From an uncultured Microbacterium sp. (lineage in GTDB: Bacteria > Actinomycetota > Actinomycetes > Actinomycetales > Microbacteriaceae): a stretch of DNA of 64,000 bases. Where the stretch lies: assembly GCF_947488465.1 (NCBI RefSeq), contig NZ_CANKZA010000006.1:62001-126000 (forward strand). Reading direction: 5' to 3'. The translations under genes and the position numbers were made by a program. Under the pieces are notes generated by a model that saw only the letters and a program-made list of their open reading frames with translations, was not told the DNA's origin and made no database searches. The first letter of the stretch is position 1. The number at the start of each line of letters is the position of its first letter. This document shows, piece by piece, positions 37,115 through 45,596 of this stretch.

Positions 37115-37130
37115 ATGGGTTGCAACCCAT
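37115..37130. promoter_or_regulatory. 16-bp perfect palindrome between divergent cargo operons
   Basis: ATGGGTTGCAACCCAT is a gapless dyad located between the gene starting at 37097 (minus) and the GTPase starting at 37210 (plus). Its position suits an operator that controls one or both operons. Confidence 0.55.
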
Positions 37131-37209
37131 AACATAGTCCAGAGTCCCTGGGAAGGCAACCCCACTGCCTATCGCATCGCTTATGGACAGCGAACCATGA
37201 CGTTAAAGA

Positions 37210-38400
37210 ATGTCAGCGCCGTGGCTTAGGTTTGATCGCATGCAGATCAAGAAGTCGGCGCTGGAGCAACACATCGCGGTGTTTGGGGAAAGCGGCAGCG
37301 GCAAGACCGTGCTCGTGTCATCGTTCTACGGAGCTGCTCAGGAAGCGAAGTTCCTCAAGAACAGCCTCTACAGGGTCGTAGCGGACGACATCGGCCAGGG
37401 CTCGAGCCTGAACCGCAACTATCTCGGCATGCGTGACGAGGGCCTCGCACCGGACGTGACCCGGTTCGCCGCAACGTCGTACGCCTTTTCGGTGAAGTTG
37501 AACGACCCGCCGAACGCCAAAGCCGCGAAGGCTAGGCAGTTCGATGCACTCCGGCTCGTTTGGCACGACTACCCCGGCGACTGGTTTGAGCAGGGCGTCA
37601 GCGGAGATGAAGAGGCCAAGCGTCGCGTGGATACTTTTCGCTCACTTCTCGGCTCGGACGTCGCCCTTCTGCTCGTAGATGGACAGTGCCTACTAGACAA
37701 CGCGGGTGAAGAAGACCGCTACCTCAAGTCGTTGTTCAGCAATTTCTCCAATGGCCTGCTCTCACTCAAAGACAAGTTGCTCGATGACAACAAGTCGCTC
37801 GTGGAGTTCCCAAGAATCTGGATCATGGCCCTGTCCAAGGCGGACTTGCTCCCCGAGATGGACGCCTTCAAGTTCAGGGATCTTCTGGATCTGAAGGCAG
37901 CGGATGACCTAAACGAACTCCGGAAGGTGCTTGCCGGGTTTGTGCAGGATCCCAGCGCGATGTCTGTAGCGGAGGACTACTTGCTGCTTTCGTCCGCGAA
38001 GTTCGAGCCCGGCAAGATTGAAGTGACCGAGCGTGTCGGCCTAGATCTCGTCCTTCCTGTGGCGGCAATCCTGCCGCTGGAGCGGCATGCGCGATGGGCA
38101 CAGCTCCAGCAACTTCCAGCCAAGGTCGCGGAGAACCTCCTCAACGGGGGTGCTCGCGTCCTCGCTGCGGCCTTAATCGGTAAGGCAATAGTGAAGGCGC
38201 CCGGACCGATCGGATTCCTCTTGGCGCTGATCAATCCAGACGTAGTAGACGAGGCGGCCAAACTGGCTGGCGAAAAGCTGCGGGAAGTCAATGCAGATGC
38301 GATCGCCAAGCACAACTACGTCACTGCCACGCTCACGCAGTTCCAGATGGATCTCGACAAGGCGGAAACGGAGCAGACTCTTCTGCGGAGCTTGAGGTGA
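37210..38400 (+). CDS. TRAFAC/DO-GTPase-like GTPase (Tn-I cargo, candidate conflict system)
   Basis: The 396-residue protein has a P-loop FGESGSGKTVLVSSFY at about residue 25. A switch/G3-like WHDYPGDWF lies near 118 and a G4-like ALSKADLLP near 205, the order expected for a GTPase. P-loops of the form G-x-x-G-S-G-K-T-V-x-[LV] are typical of the Double-GTPase group found in bacterial conflict systems (family knowledge; assignment by pattern). A hydrophobic segment near 325 (VLAAALIGKAIVKAPGPIGF) may touch the membrane. The next gene starts inside its stop codon. Confidence 0.65.
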   Translation: MSAPWLRFDRMQIKKSALEQHIAVFGESGSGKTVLVSSFYGAAQEAKFLKNSLYRVVADDIGQGSSLNRNYLGMRDEGLAPDVTRFAATSYAFSVKLNDPPNAKAAKARQFDALRLVWHDYPGDWFEQGVSGDEEAKRRVDTFRSLLGSDVALLLVDGQCLLDNAGEEDRYLKSLFSNFSNGLLSLKDKLLDDNKSLVEFPRIWIMALSKADLLPEMDAFKFRDLLDLKAADDLNELRKVLAGFVQDPSAMSVAEDYLLLSSAKFEPGKIEVTERVGLDLVLPVAAILPLERHARWAQLQQLPAKVAENLLNGGARVLAAALIGKAIVKAPGPIGFLLALINPDVVDEAAKLAGEKLREVNADAIAKHNYVTATLTQFQMDLDKAETEQTLLRSLR

Positions 38401-38759
38401 TTCTCGAACCCGGTTCGTTTATCTGGGCAACCCGCGGACGGTCGTGGGGTTTCCGGTTCCTCCGGGATGGCGGCTTCTCGGACCCGTTGCCGGTTTACGA
38501 AGCCGCGTTCGCAGGAACCGCGGGGCAGCGGGAGATCTGCCAGCGGGTTGGCGACCTGCTCGTTCTGCGCTTCGTCGATCCGGAGGGGCGCAAGGATCAC
38601 GCCCGGCGCGTGATCTCCCACGACTTCGTCGTTCTGCCGCCCGCCTCGAATGAGATTCAGTCACCCTCAGACGGCGTCAGCACAGCGTGGAACTCGGTCG
38701 CGAACGAGTACGACCGGATCTGGGACGCCGCGAGCCCAGTCGAGCGAACCGCGGAATAA
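38397..38759 (+). CDS. small partner protein of the GTPase (Tn-I cargo)
   Basis: A 120-residue soluble protein, not recognised. Its GTG start overlaps the GTPase stop (GTGA), which implies coupled translation and roughly equal amounts. It has a beta-rich first half (SFIWATRGRSWGFRFL) and an acidic, helical tail. It is likely to act with the GTPase as partner, sensor or effector. Confidence 0.6.
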   Translation: MILEPGSFIWATRGRSWGFRFLRDGGFSDPLPVYEAAFAGTAGQREICQRVGDLLVLRFVDPEGRKDHARRVISHDFVVLPPASNEIQSPSDGVSTAWNSVANEYDRIWDAASPVERTAE

Positions 38760-38777
38760 CAGGCAGCCAGCAGCGAT

Positions 38778-39134
38778 CTAGCTGAGGTAGCCCGTCACCT
38801 TGCCGTAGTTGACTAGCTTTCCCACGACGTAGTTGGCGATCCCGGCGCGTCCGAAGTCTGCCATGCGAGGCGGCGCTTTCGCGCGCAGTTCTTCCAACCA
38901 CACATCGACTTCTCGACGGTCGGCCTTGCCCAGTGTTTTGAGTATGCGCAGATCGCTCAGGCTGCTCAGCCGGCGAATCTCGGGGACGACTGCTGTTTTC
39001 TCCAGAACGCTGGACGCGACTTCACGTTCAACATCCGTGACTGTGTCCCGAAGTACGACATACCCCTCGTTCACTTCGCACACCTGGTAGGTGGAATCGT
39101 TCCAACTGAGTTGGTCGCCGGGGTGGACGATCAC
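38778..39134 (-). pseudogene. tnsB: truncated tnsB of Tn-I
   Basis: The first 90 or so residues match the N-terminus of the Tn-II TnsB (VHPGDQLSW versus IHPGDVIRW; VDVWLEEL in both). After about residue 92 similarity stops and the frame ends at 38778, with the whole DDE catalytic domain, tnsC and tniQ lost. The GTG start originally overlapped the tnsA stop, as in the other two transposons. The IS256 element now lies directly upstream of it. Confidence 0.8.
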
Positions 39135-39183
39135 GATGCGACCCCCACTCCCACTTCCACCGGCGTGCGAAGCGATAGAGGCC

Positions 39184-40603
39184 GGTCAAGCCCCGGGACG
39201 TGGTGTAGCGGTCGGTGATCCTTCTGCTGTTGGTAGTGGTTAGGCGCTGAGCTCGAGGGTGGTGTCGGTCACCTCCTCGGTTCCGGTGTCGGTGACGAGG
39301 GTGAGGCGGGATTTGGTGAGGATGTCGAGGCCGAGGTAGCGGCGTCCTTCGGCCCATTCGTCGGTCTGCTCGGCCAGGACGGCGCCGACGAGGCGGATGA
39401 TCGCGTCGCGGTTGGGGAAGATGCCCACGGAGTCGGTGCGGCGGCGGATCTCTCGGTTGAGGCGCTCGTTCGGATTGTTCGACCAGATCTGCTGCCAGAG
39501 CCCGTCGGGGAACCCGGTGAACGCGAGAATGTCCTCGCGGGCGGCGTCGAGGTGTGAGAACGCGTCCGGGAGCTTGCCGTCGACGTAGTCCAGCAGCCGG
39601 TCGAATTGTGCGTTCACCGCGTGGGCATCGGGCTGGTCGTAGACCGAGTGCAGCATCGCCTTGACCGCCGGCCACATGCTCTTCGGCGTCACCGACATGA
39701 GGTTCGCCGCGTAGTGGGTTCTGCATCTTTGCCAGACCGCTCCGGGCAGGTTCGCGGCGATCGCCTCCACGAGGCCGGCGTGGGCGTCGCTGGTGACCAG
39801 GCGAACCCCGCCGAGGCCGCGGGCGACGAGGTCGGCGAAGAACGAGTTCCAGGCCGCGCCGGTCTCGCTGGTGGCAACGCGGAGGCCGAGGACTTCGCGG
39901 TGGCCGTCGGCGTTCACGCCGGTCGCGACGAGCACGACCGCGTTGATGACACCCACCTTCGCGGACTTTCATGGTGAGCGCGTCGGCGGCGACGAACGTG
40001 AACGGGCCGGCGTCGCCCAGGGGTCGGTGGCGGAACTGGTCGACGTGCTCGTCGAGGTCGGCCGCCATCCGGGACACCTGCGACTTCGACAGCGAGTGGA
40101 TCCCGAGGGTCTTCACGAGCTTGTCCATCCGGCGGGTGCTCACCCCGGCGAGGTAGCAGTCGGCGACGACGGTGATCAGCGCGGTCTCAGCCCGTTTGCG
40201 GCGCTCGAGCAGCCATTCCGGGAAGTAGGTGCCCTGCCGCAGCTTCGGGATCTGGACGTCGATCGTCCCGACGCGGGTGTCCAGGTCCCGGTGCCGGTAG
40301 CCGTTGCGTTGCGCGGTGCGGTCGGGTGAGGGCTTGCCCCATTCCGCGCCGACGACGGCGTCCGCGTCAGCGGACAGCAGCGTGTTGATCATGGTCTGCA
40401 GCAGCTGCCGCATCAGATCTGGGGACGAATCGGCAAGGGCTTCGCCAAGTAGGCGGGCAGGGTCGACAATATGAGGAGCGGTCATCGTGATGATGCCTTT
40501 CGAGTGGGATGTGAGAGTTTCCTCGAAGGATCACACGGTGACCGCGTCTACGTCTTGCGACGAACCGGCCACCGCGCGCTACACCACTTTATGGGGCACT
40601 ACT
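39184..40603 (-). mobile_element. IS256-family insertion sequence inside tnsA of Tn-I
   Basis: The element is bounded by an exact 8-bp duplication TAGAGGCC (39176-39183 and 40604-40611). Its ends are imperfect inverted repeats sharing GCCCC-N5-GTGGTGTAGCG about 6-26 bases in. Length is 1,420 bp. It encodes a mutator-type transposase that is frameshifted. Insertion replaced the last 14 or so codons of tnsA. Confidence 0.88.
39240..40485 (-). pseudogene. IS256-family transposase, frameshifted
   Basis: The N-terminal part (to [12 protein letters not shown], containing the first catalytic Asp) and the C-terminal part ([19 protein letters not shown] to the end, with Asp in [10 protein letters not shown] and Glu in [13 protein letters not shown]) are in different frames. 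The break is at about 39957, where GGTGGGTGTCATC replaces the expected longer sequence. All three DDE residues are present across the two frames. No slippery heptamer is evident, so it is treated as inactive. Confidence 0.85.
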
Positions 40604-41308
40604 TAGAGGCCTGCTGAGGTCAACATCGAGATGGCCGAGCCAGATGAGGGCGTACGTTGCCCCCAACCCCGATGCCACACCCGAGGCCAGATGTGCCGCC
40701 GCATCCGCGATGGTCATCGGATCGCCCACTCGAAGTGGCGTTAGGTCGACGTCCTCAAGCCATTGCGGATCCCTGTAGCGAAGGAGGAAGCGGAGGTTGG
40801 ACTCGAACGCCCCTGGCATCTCGTCAAACACCTGGTAGGTCCAGCCCATCGCTCCCGCAAGCCGGCGCGTGAGGTCGAAGACGGCGTGATCCTTCTCCTT
40901 CGTCAGCTCTCGCGGTTTGACGTCGACGAGCAGTCCCGAGCCGTCCGCGAGCCGCGCGAAGTAGTCCGGGGCGTGCGATCGTTCATGGGCTGGCCAACGA
41001 ATCCACATCGGCTGGCTCGCCACTGCTGTCGCGGTACCCGGGCGGTCGAGGGTCGCGAGATAGGCACGCTCCCAGAACGACTCGAAGGGAACATGCTGCT
41101 TCGTCGAAGAGAACCAGAATTTCCCTTCATAGTTTCGTTTGCCGGGCCAGGACGCGAACTTGCGCACAGGGTCAGCGAACTCGAAGTGAACGTTCCGAGC
41201 ATCGGGGGCGTCGACCCGTCTTCTCAACTTGCGATCCTGGAACTCGAGATCGCACGCGAGCGCGTTCGTTCCCTCGATGGCTTCAAGCCATCGCTTTGTC
41301 AGATCCAC
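40589..41308 (-). CDS. tnsA: TnsA-like transposase endonuclease of Tn-I, 3' end replaced by IS256
   Basis: TnsA cuts the 5' ends of the transposon so that it moves by cut-and-paste. The catalytic residues expected from Tn7 TnsA are present: Glu76 in FESFWE, Asp115 in SHAPDYF and Lys131 in LVDVKP. The GTG start has AGGAG nearby. The last codons (after about DLSRPL) come from IS256; removing the IS and one duplication restores a frame that ends in VGVGVAS and overlaps the tnsB start. Closely similar to the Tn-II TnsA. Confidence 0.85.
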   Translation of the reverse strand: MDLTKRWLEAIEGTNALACDLEFQDRKLRRRVDAPDARNVHFEFADPVRKFASWPGKRNYEGKFWFSSTKQHVPFESFWERAYLATLDRPGTATAVASQPMWIRWPAHERSHAPDYFARLADGSGLLVDVKPRELTKEKDHAVFDLTRRLAGAMGWTYQVFDEMPGAFESNLRFLLRYRDPQWLEDVDLTPLRVGDPMTIADAAAHLASGVASGLGATYALIWLGHLDVDLSRPLSSAP

Positions 41309-41432
41309 CAGGGGTCTCCTCTCGGCCTAGGGCTTAGTCCCTCTCACCTCGGCGACCTCCAACTGGTGGTGTATCTGACACTCGAAAGCTATTACCGGCG
41401 CTACACGTCGGCCGTCGACACGCCGCGCCAAC

Positions 41433-41508
41433 CGGACAACTGGATGAGAATCTGACAGTTGTGGTGAGCGGCCGGACAACAAGGTGAGAATCGGACACTT
41501 GTAGTGCG
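41433..41508. repeat. Tn-I right-end transposase-binding sites (four)
   Basis: Four copies of a C-[GT]-GACA-N6/7-[GT]G-[AC]G type site begin at 41433, 41452, 41473 and 41492, a 20-bp period. They run opposite to the left-end sites. The last one leads into the terminal CCGACA. Confidence 0.85.
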
Positions 41509-41530
41509 AACCGACACGTTTGTGTCGGAT

Positions 41531-41625
41531 CTCATGATTGCTGTCAGGTAGCGAGGAAGCTGACCAGGCCTTTTCTCACGCTTCCCGTCAGTTCGAGCGA
41601 GCGAGGCGTCTCATCGCAGTTGTCC
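41531..41625. repeat. Tn-II left-end transposase-binding sites (three)
   Basis: CTCATGATTGCTGTCAG (41531), CTCACGCTTCCCGTCAG (41575) and CTCATCGCAGTTGTCC (41610) follow the same layout as Tn-I. From 41626 to 41778 there is no supported gene. Confidence 0.8.
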
Positions 41626-41778
41626 CGACTCTCGAAGAGCCATCGTCCAGGGAGCGCAAGAACGGCGCTGTACACGGCACCGAGCTCGCGGCGCGTCCGC
41701 GCCGAGTTCGTGTCCAGGAGCACTCCCCGCGCGAACGAATCACTTTCGGCCTTTGCACGCGTTCGCCGCGTCACGTGA

Positions 41779-42276
41779 TCAGGTGCAGGAGAGCTTGGTA
41801 GTTGTGCCGCCCACGTTCGTCCCGGTGCCTGCGTTCGCGGTCGCGAGGAGCGTGTTGGAGCTGTTGTACGCGCGCACGGCGCCGCTGGCCCGGGAGTTCG
41901 CGAGTGATCGCACGGGACCGCCCAACGCGGAGGGGCTGTGGTTGCTGGTGCAGGTCGAGAAGGTGATGCGGCTGCCGCCGTAGCTGGCGGCGCTGTAGGC
42001 GCAGAAGCGGCCGCTCGGGCAGTCGGCGACGGCCAGTAGCGCGACCCGCGGGCTCGCGCCTGGGGCTTCGGCGGCGCGGGTGAGGATGATCTCCCCGTCG
42101 TCCCAGCTGATCTCGTTCCAGGCGGTTTGCGTACCGCCGGGGTAGTCGGCGAGGGTCTGGTCGATTCGCGCCTGCATGGTCTCCTCGATGCCGGCCTGGC
42201 TTGCGTGCGCGGGGAGCGTGCTGCCGAAGACGAGTGCGGAGATGGCGAGGACGGTGGCGGCGAGGGACTTTCTCAT
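41779..42276 (-). CDS. secreted peptidase-inhibitor I36-like protein (Tn-II cargo)
   Basis: A 165-residue protein with a signal peptide (about residues 1-26, ending PAHA). The C-terminal domain DCPSGRFCAYSAASYGGSR, with Cys in STCTSNH and the final SCT, matches the small disulfide-rich beta/gamma-crystallin-like domain of peptidase inhibitor family I36. Its ATG overlaps the stop of the anti-sigma-like gene (ATGA), so it is made together with the sigma-factor operon. Role as inhibitor, toxin or shield is open. Confidence 0.75.
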   Translation of the reverse strand: MRKSLAATVLAISALVFGSTLPAHASQAGIEETMQARIDQTLADYPGGTQTAWNEISWDDGEIILTRAAEAPGASPRVALLAVADCPSGRFCAYSAASYGGSRITFSTCTSNHSPSALGGPVRSLANSRASGAVRAYNSSNTLLATANAGTGTNVGGTTTKLSCT

Positions 42277-43268
42277 GGGTGGGGGGTCCTGTTCCAGGCG
42301 AAGTAGCTGACGACGGATGGGGAGGCGATGTCGGTGCGGGTCACACCGATGTAGATGGTCTCGGTGGCGAGGATGTGGCCCGTGGTCGGTGAGACGATGA
42401 GCCGTTGTGCGTAGTCGGGTTGGTCGGGGTTCGTGGCGGTGAAGATCATGCCGTCGCGACCGAGCCGGTCGGTGGTGGAGCCGACGAGCTCGATATCGGG
42501 GAGCGTTGAGACGTATCGCAGCAGCGCTGACTCCTGAGCGGGGGAGAGGGTCTGCTCGAGCAGGAGGCTGTTGAGCTCGGGGATGAGCTGCGCGGCGGAG
42601 GGTTCTTCGCCGACGACTTCGGCGAAGAAGGCGGCGATCTGGGCAGGCTCGCTGGGCAGGGGGTTCGGGTAGAGCGGGAGGTACTCGCCGGGTTCCCAAG
42701 CCTCCTCCCAGAGCGGGGTGCCTTCGACCGGGACCGAGTCACCGGTGACGGGGTGCCCGTCGCGGTCGATCGGTGCCCCTGCGGTGACGGTCACTGTTCG
42801 AGTGCCGTCGGGGGCCTGGGTGATGGCGAAGTTCTCCGGGACGACGACGCTCGGCAGGGGCCCACCGTCGTCGGCGGTGTGCAGCACCCATGTTTGGACA
42901 GTGATCTGAATCGGATCGGTTGTCTGCTGAGGGAGGTCATCGGCCACGACGTCGCCCATCTCCTCGAGTACGTCTCGCGCGTTGTCGCTCACGGTGGTGG
43001 TGGTGAGCATGGGCGGAGTCACCGCGCGTGCAGGTTGGGTTGTGAGGGTCGCGACGACAGGTACGGCGGTGAGCACCGCCGCGGCGACGGCCACGGCATA
43101 AACGATCAGGGGCCGCCGACGGGGTCGCACTCTGGTTCGACGGGTGTCGTGGGCAGGCTCGGCGAGCATGAGGTCCGCGAGTTCTCGTTTGGCGCGATCG
43201 GTGAGGGGCAAATCGCGGTGCCCGCTGATCGGCCGGGCGACGCGCAGCCGTCTCTCAAGTTCGTCCAT
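42273..43268 (-). CDS. membrane anti-sigma-like protein, CU044_5270 family (Tn-II cargo)
   Basis: The 331-residue protein has a 50-residue cytoplasmic part (MDELERRLRVARPI, basic run RVRPRRRP), one transmembrane helix (about residues 53-75) and a large outer domain. This matches the CU044_5270 family, which is regularly encoded after ECF sigma factors and probably holds the sigma factor at the membrane. It overlaps the sigma gene by 14 bp. Confidence 0.75.
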   Translation of the reverse strand: MDELERRLRVARPISGHRDLPLTDRAKRELADLMLAEPAHDTRRTRVRPRRRPLIVYAVAVAAAVLTAVPVVATLTTQPARAVTPPMLTTTTVSDNARDVLEEMGDVVADDLPQQTTDPIQITVQTWVLHTADDGGPLPSVVVPENFAITQAPDGTRTVTVTAGAPIDRDGHPVTGDSVPVEGTPLWEEAWEPGEYLPLYPNPLPSEPAQIAAFFAEVVGEEPSAAQLIPELNSLLLEQTLSPAQESALLRYVSTLPDIELVGSTTDRLGRDGMIFTATNPDQPDYAQRLIVSPTTGHILATETIYIGVTRTDIASPSVVSYFAWNRTPHP

Positions 43269-43779
43269 CGTTCGCCTCCTTCCGTTCAGCGGCTTCTTGT
43301 TCTTGTTCGTCCAGACGAGCTCTCAGTTTTCGTTTCGCTCGGGTCAGCCGCACCCTGGCGGCGCCGGGGCTGATGCCGAGGATGCCGGCGATCTCGGTGC
43401 GGGTGAGGTCCTCCCAGAAGGCCATATAGAGCAGTTCGCGGTCTTCTTCTGCCATGCCGAGCAACGTACGTCGAAGGTGGGCGGCGTCGTCAGTTCCTGA
43501 TGCGAGGGCGTTGTTGAGCCAGAGGACGCTGCCGATCTGGTCGACGAGCTGATCGGCGCGGACGCGGCGCCGGTATTCGTTGCCGATCACATTGCGGAGC
43601 ACTTGGTAGACCCAGGCGAGGGTCAGCGTGTTGCCGGCGGTGTGGTGGGTCCAGGCGATGCGGAAGACCTCAGCAGTGATGTCTTCAGCGTCGGACACCC
43701 CTCCTAGGCGCTGCTCGGCGACGGTGAGGATGAGTCGGTAATAGCGGCTGTAGAAGTCAGCGAAAGTCTCGAACGACAT
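43255..43779 (-). CDS. ECF-type RNA polymerase sigma factor (Tn-II cargo)
   Basis: The 174-residue protein shows region 2 (FYSRYYRLILTVAEQRLG, then DAEDITAEVFRIAW) and region 4 (RELLYMAFWEDLTRTEIAGIL, ARVRLTRAKRKLRARL), with no region 3, as in ECF sigma factors. AGGAGG precedes the ATG at 43779. A promoter motif 40 bp upstream is repeated in front of the peptide/ABC operon, which points to autoregulation and control of that operon. Confidence 0.88.
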   Translation of the reverse strand: MSFETFADFYSRYYRLILTVAEQRLGGVSDAEDITAEVFRIAWTHHTAGNTLTLAWVYQVLRNVIGNEYRRRVRADQLVDQIGSVLWLNNALASGTDDAAHLRRTLLGMAEEDRELLYMAFWEDLTRTEIAGILGISPGAARVRLTRAKRKLRARLDEQEQEAAERKEANDGRT

Positions 43780-43820
43780 CGCCTCCTCTCCCTCCCGAGG
43801 ATCCCGGTGTTGTGCGGCCT

Positions 43821-43858
43821 TGTTGAATCTATTTCCGGTCGGGTCGTGTTCGTTACAG
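43821..43858 (-). promoter_or_regulatory. candidate ECF promoter of the sigma-factor operon
   Basis: Read on the minus strand: CTGTAACG, 13 bp, CGGAAATAGATTCAACA. The same two blocks with the same 13-bp spacing occur at 47704-47741. The rest of the two upstream regions is unrelated, so the shared blocks are probably the promoter used by the sigma factor encoded here. Confidence 0.75.
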
Positions 43859-43890
43859 CTGACCCGCGTGTACGTCGCACGGCCATGAGG

Positions 43891-44967
43891 TCACGGAACT
43901 CGGAGCTCTCGGATGGGATCTCGGCGCGCGGCGAGGATGGCAGGCACGATCGCCGCGGCGACGCTCACCCCGAGCGCGAGCAGTGCCACGGCAGCGGTGT
44001 AGTCGACGCTGGGTAGCGGATCTCCGAGGGCGGAAAGAGTGATCGCAGATGCGGCGACGCCGACGGCGGCGCCCGCCGTTGCGAGACTCGCTGTCTGGAT
44101 GAGGATGAGGGCGGCGATGAGGCCGCGGGTTGCTCCCAGCGCACGACGCCTGCCGAAGTCCTTGCGGCGAAGCAGTACCAGTGCGCTCTGAACGATCGCG
44201 ACCAGCAGCCCTGTGAGGGCGAGCACCCCAGCGGCGAGCGTGCTGCCGAACGCACCGAGCTGCGCCTGTACCGTGCCACGGAGCGTGGCGAGCGCTTCAC
44301 TATCGGTAATGCTCACTGCGGATGGGTCGGCGGCGGCGATGAGGGGCTTGATGGTGTCGGTGACTGCTGCGACCAGGCGTGCGTCTGAGGTGACGACGAC
44401 GACGACGGCTACTCGTCCGGCGTCGTCCGGCTCGCGTGGGGTGAGGGCGAGTGGCTCGAAGTCGGCAAGTGGCCCGGCGTCTGCGATCAGGCCTTTTACG
44501 CTGAGGATTGTGCCGTTGCTGCGGGTTACCGAGCCGGCGGCGACGAGCATGCCGAGTTCCTCCACCGCTCGGGGAGAGAGCACCACTTGCGATGCGTCGG
44601 TTGCGGTCGTGAGCACCGGCCCCCAGTAGTCGCGCACCGGCACCGGAGCGCCGTCGGGCAGGGAAGTGTTGCGGACGTCTTCGGCGGGGCCGAGGGCGAA
44701 GGCGGTCTCGATGCCGCCGACCGGTGCGAGCCGGTCCAGGACGGTGGAGTCGAGGCCGGCGTCGTGGGTCGCTCTGATCAGGATGGCTCGGGTGCCGGCC
44801 TCGTCGATGGATGAGAGTACTTGCTGCTGAGCGCCGACCGCGCGTCCGCTCGTCAGGAGCACCGCGGCACACATGCCGGCTACCAGCACGATCGTCGTGA
44901 TCGATGCGAGCCTACCGCTGACCGCGGACGCTACCGCCTCGCGCACGATCGCCCGCACGCGGCTCAC
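43891..44967 (-). CDS. FtsX-like ABC transporter permease (Tn-II cargo)
   Basis: This 358-residue protein has the MacB/FtsX topology: one N-terminal helix (about residues 18-38), a 190-residue external domain, then three helices. The C-terminal part shows the FtsX hallmark RRKDFGRRRALGATRGLI. The GTG start overlaps the ATPase stop (GTGA) behind GGGAGG. It is last in the five-gene operon and should work with the ATPase and the adaptor to move or expel a peptide outside the membrane. Confidence 0.85.
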   Translation of the reverse strand: MSRVRAIVREAVASAVSGRLASITTIVLVAGMCAAVLLTSGRAVGAQQQVLSSIDEAGTRAILIRATHDAGLDSTVLDRLAPVGGIETAFALGPAEDVRNTSLPDGAPVPVRDYWGPVLTTATDASQVVLSPRAVEELGMLVAAGSVTRSNGTILSVKGLIADAGPLADFEPLALTPREPDDAGRVAVVVVVTSDARLVAAVTDTIKPLIAAADPSAVSITDSEALATLRGTVQAQLGAFGSTLAAGVLALTGLLVAIVQSALVLLRRKDFGRRRALGATRGLIAALILIQTASLATAGAAVGVAASAITLSALGDPLPSVDYTAAVALLALGVSVAAAIVPAILAARRDPIRELRVP

Positions 44968-45596
44968 AGCCGCACCTCCCGGTCGCAGTGGGCGACGACC
45001 GCCTGGTCGTGGGTGACGACGACCACGACGCCGCCTGAGGACGCGTGTTCGCGCAACGCGTCGAGGACGATGTCGGTGGAGGCGGGGTCGAGGTTTCCGG
45101 TCGGCTCGTCGCACAGCAGCACGCGCGGCTGCAACAGCAGCGCCCGCGCTAGCGCGATCCGCTGCGCCTGCCCGCCTGAGACCTGCCCCGGTTTCGCGTG
45201 CACGCGCAGGCTGACGCCGAACCGATCGAGTAGTGCCAGTGCTGTAGGGCTGAGAGCGCGGCGGCTCTCTCCACGGTAGAGGGCGGTCTCCAGCACGTTG
45301 TCCAGCACGGTCCGGGTGGCATCGAGTGCTGCATCCTGGAAGACGAACCCGAACTGCCGGGCACGAAGCCGTGCTCGCTCAGCATCCCGCAGCCCTGCAA
45401 CGCTCTTCCCATCCAGCAGGATCCGACCACTAGTGGGGGTCAGCATCAATCCCAGCAGGTAGAGCAGTGTCGACTTGCCGCGCCCGGACGGGCCGGTGAT
45501 GCCGACCATCTGGCCGGGCACGAACCGCTCCGACAGGCTCTCGACGATGCTCGGACCAGAGGGGTACGCGAACCGGAGACTCTCGACGGTGAGCAT
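44964..45596 (-). CDS. ABC transporter ATP-binding protein, MacB/LolD-like (Tn-II cargo)
   Basis: The 210-residue ATPase has Walker A GPSGRGKSTLL, signature VSGGQAQRIALARAL, Walker B VLLCDEPTGNLD and the switch His in VVTHDQ. The size is that of the single-domain ATPases of FtsX-type exporters. It sits between adaptor and permease genes without a gap. Confidence 0.9.
   Translation of the reverse strand: MLTVESLRFAYPSGPSIVESLSERFVPGQMVGITGPSGRGKSTLLYLLGLMLTPTSGRILLDGKSVAGLRDAERARLRARQFGFVFQDAALDATRTVLDNVLETALYRGESRRALSPTALALLDRFGVSLRVHAKPGQVSGGQAQRIALARALLLQPRVLLCDEPTGNLDPASTDIVLDALREHASSGGVVVVVTHDQAVVAHCDREVRL

Larger units (their letters stand above)
32444..41516 (-). mobile_element. Tn-I: defunct Tn7-like transposon
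   Basis: The left end TGTCGG (32444) and right end CCGACA (41511-41516) are inverted, and the 5 bp CGTTT is duplicated on both sides (32439-32443, 41517-41521). The element is 9,073 bp including an IS256-family insertion. Only tnsA and the start of tnsB remain of the transposition genes; tnsC and tniQ are absent. End architecture is that of Tn7: three spaced sites on the left and four tightly packed sites on the right. Cargo is a GTPase operon plus membrane and lipoproteins. Confidence 0.92.

Noticed and set aside
39940..39970. Programmed frameshift in the IS256 transposase
   Set aside because: IS256 transposases normally come from one frame and no slippery heptamer is seen, so a disabling mutation is more likely.
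41544..41774. 76-codon minus-strand frame in the Tn-II left end
   Set aside because: It reads through the transposase-binding sites and lacks a ribosome-binding site or domain.
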